Below, one piece after another: positions 45,950 to 56,764 of a stretch of DNA of 64,000 bases. Source of the stretch: Callorhinus ursinus (Eukaryota; Chordata; Mammalia; Carnivora; Otariidae); contig NW_020313278.1 of NCBI RefSeq assembly GCF_003265705.1, positions 99,235 to 163,234 on the forward strand, in the 5' to 3' direction. The notes beneath the pieces are model-generated. The model was not told the origin of the DNA, did no database searches, and was given only the letters and a program-made list of their open reading frames with translations. The translations under genes and the position numbers were made by a program. How positions within the stretch are numbered: position 1 is the stretch's first letter; each line of letters starts with the position of its first letter.

Positions 45950-46680
45950 GAATCCAGCTCATTCGGTTACCCTTTGGCTAATTTATAATTTAGCTGACAT
46001 GCCGCTGCCGCTGTTTTATTTGTCTCAAGTGAATGTCAATTGGTACATTGGACAAGGCGTTTGGGAGCGAAATTAACTAAATCATCGTTTGAATTAGTTA
46101 GGCTGCACTGAAATCCAACCCCCATGCCTTATCCCACTTTTTTTTTTTTAAACAAAGAGCCTCCCCCTAACCCTCAACACACTCCTACACCCTCTCTCAA
46201 TCCCACACCTCAAAATAATTTACTCTGGATGGAGAAGCACAGCTAAGAGTGTAATGCTCCAAACATATAAATAATAATGAGAACCTTTAATAAAATCAGA
46301 CATAAGTTATGCAGTAGACATCAATTACAATGGATTTTAAAGGTTTTGATCTAGAACCCAGGCGGTGTTACATTTAGACTAATAACTGTAACCGTGATTT
46401 ATGTGTTTGCAACCAAAATGGTTTCAGTGCCTCGATATATGTCCAAAGTAAAATTTATAGTCTGCTACAGAATGTATAAATAATGAACAGCCATATGTCA
46501 TCACACATTTAAAAATGTGACTCCTTCTGCAGAGGCAGTGGGGTAAAATGAATTAAAATCCTAAGTTCATTGGGAATAACTTATTTGAGAGCCCTTTAAG
46601 GAATGTGCATAAATGCAAACACTGATTTTACATACATATATATATATGTATAATTTTTTTTACCAAGTCAAAGAAAAATG
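45950..46680. promoter_or_regulatory. candidate developmental conserved noncoding element
   Basis: About 730 bp without a recognisable repeat, flanked by repeat-dense DNA and very AT-rich. It is packed with factor-type words: 'ctaatttataatttag', 'aattaactaaatc', 'gaattagttag' and 'atcaattacaatgg' (homeodomain), 'attggacaaggcg' (SOX-like), 'ccatatgtcatcac', 'cataaatgcaaacac' (POU/octamer-like) and 'tgaattaaaatcc'. No coding frame crosses it. Composition and repeat exclusion resemble known enhancers of developmental genes, but conservation has not been tested. A T-run (46,138-46,149) divides it into two blocks. Confidence 0.4.
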
Positions 46681-46939
46681 GCTGTTACGAAAATGACAAA
46701 CACTCTTGGGAAATCTCAGGCGTCATCAAATTAAATAACAGTGTGAGAGAGAAAGGGAGACTGGTCTGGATGCAGAACAACAATTCCTGCCAGGCAGGAA
46801 TTTTTCTGACTCTGCTGTTGCCTCCAGTGACCACAAAACTCTTTTAAATGGTCAATATAAGCCAACTAAGTTGAGATGGCATTGTGCCCTACAGTGTCCC
46901 ATGAAGTTCACCCAAGATTTCCAGAGATGGGAGAGGGGC
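46681..46939. other. single-copy DNA flanking the candidate element
   Basis: Includes 'attcctgccaggcaggaatt' (about 46,783-46,802), a near-perfect 20-bp palindrome. Nothing else was assigned. Confidence 0.4.
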
Positions 46940-47118
46940 CGGTGATGAAGGCTGATTTTGAGATGGGCAACCACTCTGAGGCTTAGCCTCTTCATCTTGA
47001 AATGGGATGATAAGGTCCATTAGACAGAGTCTCTGAGAGAGCTTAGAACTAGTAATAAAAGTTGTGAAAGCCACTAATATAGTGCCTGGCTCAGGCAGTT
47101 GGTCTTCAGCAAATGTTT
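46940..47118 (+). mobile_element. MIR SINE
   Basis: 'aaccactctgaggcttagcc', 'tcttcatcttgaaatgggat' and 'actaatatagtgcctggctc' follow forward MIR. Confidence 0.75.
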
Positions 47119-47149
47119 GTTGTGCTTGTCCTTTATAGCTTCTTCAGTG

Positions 47150-47278
47150 GCTGGTGTGTTGTTGGAGGCATGAACCATATCGTATTCATCTTCCTATGCA
47201 TGATGCCTGGAAAAGTTCTAGTGCTTAGCAAATATTAATGCATCCTTGCTGAATGAATCAATAAACACGTTTTCATGG
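47150..47278 (+). mobile_element. LINE-2 3' end
   Basis: 'catgatgcctggaaaagttc', then 'gcttagcaaatattaatgca' and 'cttgctgaatgaatcaataa', match the L2 tail. Confidence 0.65.
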
Positions 47279-47789
47279 CTCTAACTGCCACCATGGAAGT
47301 CCAGGTGTCAGAAAGAGTTACAAGGCAAGCGTATGTCGCCTGTTTTGAGATGGTTGGGGGAAATTAAGTAGTCCTCGTTCATAAATTTACAGAAAATCAA
47401 AGCTTGCTTCTTTCAACTCTGACACAATGGCACAATTTAATCTTTGGCAATCAGGACGTTTTCTAAAAACTCTCTCTCACTTCTGTGGGTTCTCAGATAT
47501 GCTGATGAGAACATAATCCTTCTTCCTAACCCCAAGCTCTCATGAATACGTGAGTCTAAAGGGATATGATTTAGTAATGATTATTGTGAGGGGTCTGGTG
47601 CTGGGTTGGCAGTTTGCTCCCTGCTCTTCCCACTAAATGGTCTCCAACTGCTATGTTGTGATTTCTTCTCTTGATTTTAATGGTCTCTGCTACTTCCCTC
47701 AAATTTAATTTCCAATTCCTACTGCTGCCTGTCTTACCTTTCCTTAGTCCTCCTAATAGCTACTGGAACCCTGGTAGCCAAGCGTTTCA
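47279..47789. other. single-copy DNA
   Basis: Nothing was assigned. Confidence 0.4.
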
Positions 47790-48265
47790 GGTAAATATGG
47801 ATGCATAACACACTATTCTAAGTGCATTGGTTTGAAACAATTCATTAATCGCACTCATGGTTCTGTATGTTACTGGAATGGATGGTTTTCACTTAGTCTG
47901 GTCTCCTGTGGTTCTAGTCAAGTGACAGCCAGGACTGGAGTTACCTGAGGGTGGTTCAAGTGGATTTAGATACCCAAAACAGCTCGTCACATGGCTGATA
48001 ATTGTGGCTGGATGCTCAGCTGGGCCCAAGGGTGGGAGAACCAACACATGGTATCTCCTTGTGGTTTGAGCGTCTCATAGCTGTCTCCTCAGAGGTAGCA
48101 GACATATCCAAAGACCCGGGTAAAAGCTGTAAGACATCTCTGGCCTACCCTGAATCACTTCTGCCTCATTCTGTTGGTCATATATGGGAGAAAACAACAC
48201 AAGGGTCAGCTGTCAAGAGACATGGTTCACTGGGTGCCATCTTTGGAAACTGGATCCCACATGAG
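47790..48265 (+). mobile_element. ancient interspersed repeat (LTR-like), family uncertain
   Basis: 'acacactattctaagtgcat', 'aaacaattcattaatcgcac', 'tggctggatgctcagctggg' and 'acacatggtatctccttgtg' follow a common old mammalian repeat ('aaaacttagtggtttaaaac … acatggcctctccatgtggc'). The 114-codon forward frame over 48,002-48,346 lies mostly in it and is not a gene. Confidence 0.5.
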
Positions 48266-48834
48266 TTGTTAAAAGTGAGTCTAGAACATTCAATGGGAGT
48301 TCATCAAGATCTTCTAGGAAAAAAGTTCCTGAGTTTTAGTGCATAGAATTATGGCTTTCCTCTTGACTTTGAAGACCCTTTTCTCCCACACCTAACCTTC
48401 TGATTATTTGCCTATCGAAGATTGCAATTTATTTAAATGATATTATTATTTTCATGATATCTGGGTAAGTGGGATTTGGCAGTACTTTTGGAGTGAAATT
48501 GACTGTTAGACACAAATTGTTCATTTATCTTGATGAATTTTCTGTTGCAACTTTTTACTTTTTTATATCCGCTTGACCATCTGAGCTTGGTGTTCACTTC
48601 CTCCTGTTTGGTTCTGTGAAGGGAATTAATTTTTGCTGACTCAAAAAATGATTTTCTATAGCTTAGATTTTGAAATAGAGAATGTGTCTGCTTTATGCAT
48701 GAGGATTGGTGATAGATAAAAGAGTACTTCACTTGGATGTTTTTCTAGGCCTTTATCCCCATAGGGCCAAATAACTCCTCAGTGTAGTAAAAGAAAAAAA
48801 AATTATCCCTTCATGAAGGCATCTTAGGTTTGTT
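48266..48834. other. single-copy AT-rich DNA
   Basis: Nothing was assigned. Confidence 0.4.
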
Positions 48835-48990
48835 GCATTGGGCTAGATACTTCCATTCTCTGAGCCTTCATTTCTTTATCTGTAAAATGGGGGAAATAAA
48901 TCCTTTCTCAAAATGTGGTCAAGAAGTTTAAAAAAGAAAATGTAAATCAAGTGTTTAGTTGGGTGCCCAACACACTGTAAATTAATTACA
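48835..48990 (+). mobile_element. MIR SINE, 3' part
   Basis: 'cattctctgagccttcattt' and 'ctttatctgtaaaatggggg', then 'aaataaatcctttctcaaaa', are clear forward MIR. Confidence 0.85.
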
Positions 48991-49034
48991 AAGGAGAAAT
49001 CTCTTCACATCTGCACCCCAAGAAACATATGTGG

Positions 49035-49037
<3 letters not shown>

Positions 49038-49074
<37 letters not shown>
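49038..49074. repeat. (TG)n microsatellite
   Basis: 37 bp of uninterrupted GT repeat. Confidence 0.97.
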
Positions 49075-49076
<2 letters not shown>

Positions 49077-49144
49077 CATTCCATTAACCTTGTCCTGTTA
49101 TCTTGGAGACTGTAGGTACTTCTGGTCCTGTTGACTAGGTAGGC

Positions 49145-49660
49145 ACCTGTATTAATCCAAGTCTTGGCAGGTGAGAGATGCATAATCAGATTGAGTGATT
49201 TACGGAGCATTTAGAAAAAGGGCTAGTTACAAAACTCAGGGCAGGGTTAGGAAACACTGCACATACATAGCAGTACCCCTGAGGGAGGGGCTGCTAACAG
49301 TGTGAAGGGGAGGGATTCTAGAACAAGGTTGACAACCTTCAGTAAAGGGTCACAGTGAGCTTTAGAGATCTGGAAGGAAGGGTGCAGGAGACTACATGTG
49401 ATCTAGCTGCATTATTCTCCTTCCCTCTACTTCTGCTGGTGCTTCCCATCCAATGAACTGACTCTGAAGCCCAACAGGCCAGCCCTCTAGCTAACAGAGC
49501 CGGAGGGAGAAGCGAGAGAATGAATCTGGAGGAGTGAGCAGAAGATACCTAGCAGAGCCCCATTCTCTAAAGGCCAGTGTCTTCTACCACCTGGGACTTA
49601 CCCATCACCAAACTCAGGTTATGCTAGAGTCTGAGGGTTTGGAGGGTTTGAGACATATTG
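49145..49660. other. possible decayed LTR-type repeat, otherwise single-copy
   Basis: 'ctgtattaatccaagtcttg' and the gapped GA-rich remainder look repeat-like, but I cannot place a family. Confidence 0.25.
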
Positions 49661-49881
49661 CTGAGGTCTGGGAATTCTTTTTTTTTTTAAGATTTTATTT
49701 ATTTATTAGAGAGAGAAAGCACAAACAGGGGAGCATCAGGCAGAGGGGGAAGCAGGCTCCCCGCTGAGCAAAGAGCCTGATGCCAGGCTCAATTGCAGGA
49801 CCCCGGGATCATGACCAGAGCTGAAGGCATACACTTAACTGACTGAGCCACCCAGATGTTCCCTGAGGTCTGGGAATTCTT
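49661..49881 (-). mobile_element. Can-SINE with identical 19-bp target duplication
   Basis: The body is 49,680-49,862. Flanks 'ctgaggtctgggaattctt' are identical at 49,661-49,679 and 49,863-49,881. The head ends 'ccacccagatgttc', mutated from 'ccacccaggcgccc'. Confidence 0.97.
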
Positions 49882-50570
49882 AGGAAAAAAGTTTTAATTC
49901 TATCTAGGTGATAATCTGGATAAAATAAGAACATACCATGATTTGTCTAATTACCAAGTACAGCCGCACAATCCCACACAATTTTTTTGTGTTTCTACTT
50001 GAATTTGGCCTAAACTACATTACCATATATTGTAGGAATGAAGGTTTTACAGTGAATGGAAAGAAGTCATTGTGCCCATGGCAAACAATATACTGTTGGA
50101 AGACCAAATTGCAAATGACCTGTGCCAGAATTTTAATACTTCAGGCTCACGTGAATGGATATGTTTCATGGACATCAGTTTTCCATGACCTTTGCAGTGG
50201 TTTGCAAGCAGTAAGTTTAGAAGCGGCTTTCTTTTCCTGATTCTGGAAATAAGAGGACTACATGTCCGCTTCATCCAGGTTTCAGAAAGCCTCAGTGTTA
50301 ACCTCACCTTCAAGGGAGTGAGTCAGCTTTATGCAAAAGCAAGTGGCCCTTCATGAGTTGCCTTTGCTCATTGGAATTTTGGTCACATGTGGGGGCCTTA
50401 TGACCCTATCATTCTAAACTGGCAAGTAAACACTTGGGGAATGGTGATGCCACTTCATGCATCTGTTAGGGGATAGGACTTCTCTGTATTACCATCACCA
50501 AGGTCAAAACACTTAAGATTAAATATAGAATGATGCCTGTTAAACCCAATAAGGTAAGGGCAATTCATTT
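49882..50570. other. single-copy DNA
   Basis: Nothing was assigned. Confidence 0.4.
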
Positions 50571-50820
50571 TTAAAGACCCTCTTTTATTTTATTATATTT
50601 TATTTTATATTTTATTTTATTATTTTATTTTATTGAGAGAGAGAGAGAGCACAAGCAGAGAGAGGCAGAGGGAGAGGGAGAATCTCAAACAGATTCCACG
50701 CCCAGTGCAGAGCCTGATGTGAGGCTCGATCCTGCAACCCCAAGATCATGACTTAAGCCGTAATCAAGAGTCAGACACTTAACCCGCTGAGCCACCCAGG
50801 CACCCCTAAAGCCCCTCATT
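50571..50820 (-). mobile_element. Can-SINE with expanded (TTTTA)n tail
   Basis: The body and tail are about 50,587-50,806. The A-rich tail, seen here as 'ttttattttattatatttta' and more, has grown into about 55 bp of TTTTA/TTTA units. Flanks 'taaagaccctc' and 'taaagcccctc' differ at one base. Confidence 0.95.
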
Positions 50821-51728
50821 TTAAGTCAATGTGGCTAATTTGGATTTCACTGGTACCAGAACTTGTGTGCATTCAATTTGTAAAATTACTTAGATTTTTA
50901 GTTTTGTGTAAGAGCTACAAATATGAGAGGTTATGTCTACATTAGCAGCTACACATATTGAAATGAAGATCTTAGAAACGTAACAAGTCAACACGGAAGA
51001 CTTCCATTGCTTTTCCAATTCAAAAGTTACCTGCACAATACTAAAGTCTGAGGCTGCTGTCCATTCATTCTTTTTGTGTGGGGCTCGTTGTGGCAACGAT
51101 CTTCAAAAGTAACATCGCATTATCAGGTTCCTGCTTCCAGGAAGGCGGAACCAGTCACTGACAGCACCCCTGGGCACAAAAATAAATAAACAAAATAAAA
51201 TAAACTACCCCTAGATCTGCCACCCTCTGTTCCCAGCTCCAAAGCCCCCTTCACAGTGAAAAAGGCTCACTTTCATCCTTTTGGAAGGTGACAGCCTGCA
51301 CTGCTTCCCACCTGGGGAGATGTAAAAATAAAGAAAACTCAGTCTGGAGTGAAGCTGTCAGCCCCAGGAACCCCTCTCCTCCAGCATGCTGGCCAGCATT
51401 ATTGGGAAGTTATCTAAAGTGTCAGAGGAAACATTATTGATTTTTTAGTCTGTTTTGTCAACTAGTCAATAAGCCTTGCTTTTTCGTAGATTTTCTTTCG
51501 TCTAGCTCCCTGCCTTTCAGCTCCTTGGAGCTTCTACCTTCTCCCCTTTCTTTTCGTTTCTCTTTCTGTTCCTCTCTCCCTCTCTCTGCCCCCATCACTT
51601 AGTCTTCCTGTCTTCTCTCCTTTCCCTTCATTTTGTCACTGCTTTCCTTCCTGTGTCAGCCAGCAGTTAAAAAAAACTTCTCACTCATTCCAATGATCCA
51701 TGAGTTTATACAAGTGATCCTTTTTTTT
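50821..51728. other. single-copy DNA; CT-rich patch (51,530-51,660)
   Basis: 51,175-51,208 is A-rich ('aaaataaataaacaaaataa') without a recognisable SINE body. No exon was assigned. Confidence 0.4.
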
Positions 51729-51973
51729 AAAGATACAAGCAGATAGGGGCACCTGCGTGGCTCAGTCAGTGAAGCATCTGCCTTCAGCTCAGGTCATGAT
51801 CCCGGGGTCCTGGGATCGAGTCCCGCATCGGGTTCCCTGCTCAGCATGGAGTCTGCTTCTCCCTCTCACTCTGCCCCTGTTTGTGCTCTCTCTCTCTCTC
51901 TGTCTCTCTCTCTCTCACTCTTTCTCAAAATAAATAAATAAAATCTTAAAAAAAAAAAAAGATTCATGAAGAT
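51729..51973 (+). mobile_element. Can-SINE
   Basis: The body is 51,746-51,957: 'ggggcacctgcgtggctcag' through a (CT)n block and 'aaataaataaataaaatct' plus A-tail. Flanks 'aaagatacaagcagat' and 'aaagattcatgaagat' match at 13 of 16 bases. Confidence 0.95.
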
Positions 51974-52102
51974 GGGTTTTTACATAACAAACACTAGCTT
52001 TGAGGCCGGTAGAGACGTTACCTGTATTCGTTGCTCCCCACGCCTCTGTGCTTCTCCATAGAGCTGAACTTCAGTCGTCCTTCCAAGTCTCCCTCATTGT
52101 TT

Positions 52103-52344
52103 AAATGACTGCCCAGGTGCAGCCGGGTGGCTCAGTCATTAAGCATCTGCCTTCAGCTCAGGTCATGATCCCAGGGTCCTGGGCTCCAGCCCTGCATCCG
52201 GCTCCCTTCTCAGCGGGAAGCCTGCTTCTCCCTCTCCTATTCCCCCTGCTTGTGTTCCCTCTCTTGCTGTGTCTCTCTCTGTCAAATAAATAAATAAAAT
52301 CTTTGAATGAATGAAAGAATGAATGAATGAATGAATGAATGCCC
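52103..52344 (+). mobile_element. Can-SINE with (GAAT)n tail
   Basis: The body is 52,115-52,304 (head altered to 'aggtgcagccgggtggctca'). The tail 'aaataaataaataaaatctt' continues into a (GAAT)n microsatellite to 52,340. Flanks 'aaatgactgccc' and 'gaatgaatgccc' match at 10 of 12. Confidence 0.93.
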
Positions 52345-52419
52345 AAAGAAGCCATTCCCAGATTTCACCGCCACGTTAGAAGCTTCTTCCTAAAACCCAA
52401 AGGGATTCCGAGATCGCGC

Positions 52420-52540
52420 TTACATAGATCTCGCTTTGTTGCTGACACTGTTCCAAGTGCTGTGAACATAGTAACTCATTGAATCCTTACAACTCTGTGA
52501 GGTGGATTTTATTATTGTCACCATTCTATAGGTAAAAAAT
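52420..52540 (-). mobile_element. MIR SINE, interrupted by the next Can-SINE
   Basis: 'ctgacactgttccaagtgct', 'cattgaatccttacaactct' and 'ttgtcaccattctataggta' are reverse MIR. It stops where an (AAT)n stretch and the SINE at 52,558 begin. Confidence 0.75.
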
Positions 52541-52557
52541 AATAATAATAATAATAA
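52530..52557. repeat. (AAT)n microsatellite
   Basis: 'aaaataataataataataat' directly abuts the 5' end of the next SINE. This is unusual, since SINE-linked microsatellites normally grow at the 3' tail. Confidence 0.9.
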
Positions 52558-52757
52558 TGGGTGCCTGGGTGGCTCAGTCGATTAAGCGTCTGCCTTCGGC
52601 TCAGGTCATGATCCCGGAGTCCCGGGATCGAGTCCCACATCAGGCTCCTTGCTGAGCAGGGAGCCTGCTTCTCCCTCTGACCCTCCCCCCTCTCATGTAC
52701 TCTCTCTCTCTCATTCTCGCTCTCTCAAATAAATAAATAAATCTTTACAAAAAAGTA
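52558..52757 (+). mobile_element. Can-SINE
   Basis: From 'gggtgcctgggtggctcagt' through (CT)n to 'aaataaataaataaatcttt'. Target duplications are not clear because of the AAT repeat on the left. Confidence 0.95.
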
Positions 52758-53189
52758 AGGGCTTGAGAAGAGAATCCTTTCATTCCTCTGCTTATGGAGG
52801 AAGGCATGGTGCTAAATTGTCTCAGATACTTGATTATGAGCTATTTGGCTTTCTCCAGAAGAGACCCCCACTGGCAGAAGACGCCTGTAGCACTGATGAT
52901 GCTTCTCCTAAGCGTCTCCTACTTAAGTGTGTAAACCACACACACAGTGTGGCCTGGGCTATGTCACACAAGGAGTGTGACACAGGAGGAACGCAGCCCT
53001 TGGCCTCCCAGAGACCAACCAGTTAATGGCACCCTCTACTGTGTCTTCAGTTTCTCTTTCCCCACCTGTTCCCTTTACTCCCACAAGCATGTTCAGGTGT
53101 CTGATTATACTTTCCCTCTTCTTTTTCTGTGCACTCCCTCATCCCCAAGTGACCACCATGGATGGGTCAGGATGGGCTAAGCTTTGCTG
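52758..53189. other. single-copy DNA
   Basis: Forward frames of 74-87 codons without domains. Nothing was assigned. Confidence 0.4.
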
Positions 53190-53400
53190 CAGAAACAATA
53201 AAACCCTCTTGTGGCTCATAACCGCAAAGGTTACTTCTTGCTCACGCTAGATGTCCCATGGGGTCATCTGGAGCTCTGCTCATTCTCCTTGTTCAGGACC
53301 TGAGGCTGATGGAGCCTCCCTTGTAAATGCTTCAGTGATGATGGAGGCAGGGAGAAGTGGGCATAGGAATGATCAGCCACTCCTTTTAGTCTTTGTTTTA
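53190..53400 (+). mobile_element. ancient interspersed repeat, family uncertain
   Basis: 'aggttacttcttgctcacgc', then 'tagatgtcccatggggtcat' and 'ctgaggctgatggagcctcc', match a common decayed repeat I cannot name. Confidence 0.4.
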
Positions 53401-53884
53401 TTCCCTCAGCCTTTTTTAAGTGTAAATTCAATAGTTAACAAGTCTGTTCTCATTGTGCCACTATCCACGTGATTCTTAAAGAGTCAAATGTTGGTAGTGA
53501 TTTCTTATTCTCTCATGTTTCAGAATCAAAGGAAGTAATCCAGGTTGAAAATCTGTGACTTTCTCAAATCAAGTTTTCAGAAAAAAAATGTCAAGGTCCT
53601 CATTTCTGTGCATTCCTCTTTAATCATGTAATGAGTTTACTGTCAGTGATGTGTGAACAAAGAGGAGCTAAGTGTAAATCGTTACATTCACATTTTAGTT
53701 TTTACTATACATTTATGTTAATTCAGTATATATGTAACAGGAAATTTGCTCTTTGGAATTTCTACTGTCTTCTAAAGAAAGAAGGTGTCTTGATCAGTTT
53801 GGGAATTAAAGATTTGCAGCTAAGAGGTGATGTGCTGCATTTCTCTCCCTTTCTCTCTCTTTCTCTCCCATCTTAATCCTTTCT
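53401..53884. other. single-copy DNA; CT-rich 53,840-53,895
   Basis: Nothing was assigned. Confidence 0.4.
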
Positions 53885-54215
53885 TCCCTCCTCCCATTCA
53901 CAAATATGCATTGCACTCTTAGCATGTTTAAATGCAAATTCTTTGATGTGTTGGTGATAAAACAGTGAATCAGGCAAACCAAGGATCTCAGAAAACTGAC
54001 ATTCCTAATGGGGGAAGGAAGAGTATCTATCAGATATTCTCCTGCCTTTCTGATAGAAAGCTTGGAGAAATAAGGTAGAATAATGGGACCAGAGAGTGAC
54101 CAGGTGGGTATGTTAGACTGAGTGGCAAAGGAGGGTCCCCCCGGGGAGCTACCAGTTGAGCTGAGACCCAGTGAGAAAGGAATCCAGGAAGAAGAGCATT
54201 TTAGTGTGGGCATAA
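53885..54215 (+). mobile_element. ancient interspersed repeat, family uncertain
   Basis: 'gtgttggtgataaaacagtg' and 'aatcaggcaaaccaaggatc', then 'attcctaatgggggaaggaa', match the first half of the repeat whose second half is at 9,640-9,905. The 135-codon reverse frame here is chance. Confidence 0.45.
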
Positions 54216-55067
54216 ACTATCAATGATGTCAACATTTATCATTTTGTTGCTTCAAAATAAAACCAGAATGAACTTGTGGGTAGCTAAATGTTTTTACACA
54301 TTTATGTCCTCACGTCCTGTGTCTGCAAACATAAGAGATCCACGGAAGAATGTGTACATGTTCAAGGGGGCCACACTTCCCTCCTGAAATGAGTATCAAT
54401 TTTCTTCTGAGGTGGCTGTGTATGTGAGCGCCCATTTTCCTGACCTAGCTTGCTTCATTATCAGCATTTTGTTTTTTCTTTACCTACTTTAACAGTAGGA
54501 AATTGGCATCTCCTTTTTGCTACTTTTTATACCCTTTGTAATGAGGCTGACCTCTTGGACATAGGACCATTAGCCATTTAAATTTCTTCTTTTTCATTAC
54601 CCATTTCTTTCCTTACCAGGGTTTTATCCTTGGACTGACTGGTCTGAGTGCTACTTTAATTCTGAACACTCTGCTTGAGGAATGAAGCCAATACCCTCAA
54701 GCTGGAGAAAAGACATGTTAAGTGCCGGAGCCCTCTGTGGATAGATGGGTGGGGTTTCTAGAGAAATGAGTTCCCCATTACTACAGATACTCAAGGAGCA
54801 GTCTTGATCCTTGGGCAGAGAATCATAGGACAGATTCAAGACTAAAACCTGAGAATGAACCAGTCAATTGTGAGGTTTCTTGCAACCTGAAGACCTTTCC
54901 ATTCATTAAATTGAAGAGGCGGGCCTAAAAGACCAGGTACATAATTCTTCAAAACTCTGAAAGTTGTAGAACTTCTGTCATACAAAGGAGAGCTTCTTAC
55001 AGTAGCTGGTCACAGTCATGTCTGTTTTTCAAACTAACATGACCGTATGAATCAGGCTCTTTCATAT
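54216..55067. other. single-copy DNA
   Basis: 54,240-54,620 is AT-rich. Nothing was assigned. Confidence 0.4.
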
Positions 55068-55304
55068 AAAAACTCACCGTAATGGGGCGCCTGGGTGGCT
55101 GAGTCGTTAAGCGTCTGCCTTCGGCTCAGGTCATGATCCCAGGGTCCTGGGATCGAGCCCCGCATCGGGCTCCCTGCTCAGCGGGGAGGCTGCTTCTCCC
55201 TCTCCCACTCCCCCTGCTTGTGTTCCCTCTGTTGCTGTCATTCTCTCTCTCTCTCTCTCTGTCAAATAAATAAATAATCTTAAAAAAAAAAACTCACCGT
55301 AATG
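55068..55304 (+). mobile_element. Can-SINE, best preserved, identical 17-bp target duplication
   Basis: The body starts at 55,084-55,085 ('ggggcgcctgggtggctgag'). The head keeps the tRNA-Lys-like A and B box regions, and the interior is near consensus. It ends 'gtcaaataaataaataatct' plus A-tail. Flanks 'aaaaactcaccgtaatg' are identical at both sides. Likely the youngest SINE in the window. Confidence 0.98.
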
Positions 55305-55344
55305 TATTTCACTGATAAGACTATCTTGTTTAAGAGAGGTAGAT

Positions 55345-55450
55345 ATAAATGAGAGAGAATAAGGGAGACAGAAGAGTGGGAAGGAGGAGCAGGTGGAGGA
55401 AGGGTTTGAAGAAGAAAAGGAGAAACGGAGAGGGAGGGAGGGACAAGGGG
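55345..55450. repeat. purine-rich tract
   Basis: About 100 bp dominated by GA, GGA and GAAG words ('ggaaggaggagcaggtggag'). Confidence 0.8.
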
Positions 55451-56503
55451 GAAATACTTCATTCACTCAAGCATTGGCTTGAGTCCCGGGATATAAAGTT
55501 GAATTTAGTGTTTTAGTTAAACCTCCCTTTACCCTCCGAACTGTCTTTCCACTGAAAGACAGATTTCTTTAGCTTCTAAAAAAATATTTACATGGAATGG
55601 GTATCTGGTTTTTCTTGTCACCTGAGTTCCATTGTTAAATTCCAAGGTATGGAACCAAACAAGGATAGCATCATAGTCTTGAATTAAAACCCTCTCAAGG
55701 GTGGCTTTCCAGAACACTTCTCAGAATATCAGCAAGAAAACAACAGATGTGGAACCTCTGTTCACAAATGGCCCTACCTAGTTTTCAGAATAGTATTAAC
55801 CTTCCTGTTAGCACGTCCTGAAGGCAGTGTGCATTTTAGCGTTTATTGGTGATGTCACTGAATTTGTGGTTGATACTGTTTCTTTCCAGCGCTTGGGTAA
55901 AAATAAGGAAAACGTCAACAAACAGATCTTGAGCAGGCGGGTCAGGCACCACATGAAATTGCTTATATACATGAAGGAGAGTGATTTTTTTTTTTTGAAT
56001 CCAGATTTTTAGTGGTTGCAGCCCCTTTATAAAATGCGCAAGTGTGTGTTAACCAGTCAGGATTTCCATTTCCATTCTGCTAATCAAACAGGGATGTTAG
56101 GGCAATAATTAGCTTTGAATGCCATAAACCTAATAATGATTAGCAGTACTTTCACTGAAAAAAGACAACCAGAATAAAACGGTACTCAGTGAACTGTGCA
56201 AGACAGGTTCATGAAAGGAAATAAGTCACATTAGGGCCTTAACTTTTGACTCTTGTTTTAGGATAAAGTTGACTAAAAAAGCTTTTGTGGTTTTTCTGTT
56301 ACCCGTATAGCTTCTAAAGAAAGTCATGGAAGGATTCTACAGTCTGAGAATATTCAAAATGTTATATTTGTGTGTGTGAAAACAAAAACCTCCAGTGGAA
56401 TTTTTAAAAATTAGCTGACATAAGTCTCTAACATTCTTCATTGAGTGAATATTTGGCATCATCTGACTGATCACTGAATGAGTCCCTTTCTTAATTCCCA
56501 TAT
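55451..56503. other. 1 kb of single-copy AT-rich DNA
   Basis: T-run at 55,986-55,996. The stretch 56,030-56,170 ('aataattagctttgaatgcc', 'ctaataatgattagcagtac') is repeat-free with TAAT words and could be conserved. No exon was supported. Confidence 0.35.
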
Positions 56504-56764
56504 AGAAATATGGCTCATTTATGGGGTGCCTGGGTGGATCCATCGGTTAGGTGTTGGACTCTTGGTTTCAGTTCAGGACGTGATCTCAGGATCATGGAAT
56601 CGAGCCCTGCATTGGACTCCGAGCTCAGCTCAGACTCTGCTTGGGCTTCTGTCTCCCAGTCTCTCTGCCCCTCCCCACCCGCCTGCTCCTCTATCCACCC
56701 CCCCTCAAAAAAAAAAAAAAAAAGAAGAGAAGAGAAGAAAAGAAAAAGAAATATGGCACACTTA
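56504..56764 (+). mobile_element. divergent Can-SINE subfamily
   Basis: The body is 56,522-56,746. It has 'ggttaggtgttggactcttg' and 'gtttcagttcaggacgtgat' in place of the 'ctgccttcggctcaggtc' text of its neighbours, marking an older subfamily. The A-tail carries GAGAA/GAAAA units. Flanks 'agaaatatggctcattta' and 'agaaatatggcacactta' match at 16 of 18. Confidence 0.95.

Noticed and set aside
48002..48346. 114-codon forward open frame
   Set aside because: It lies mostly within an ancient LTR-like repeat; chance frame.
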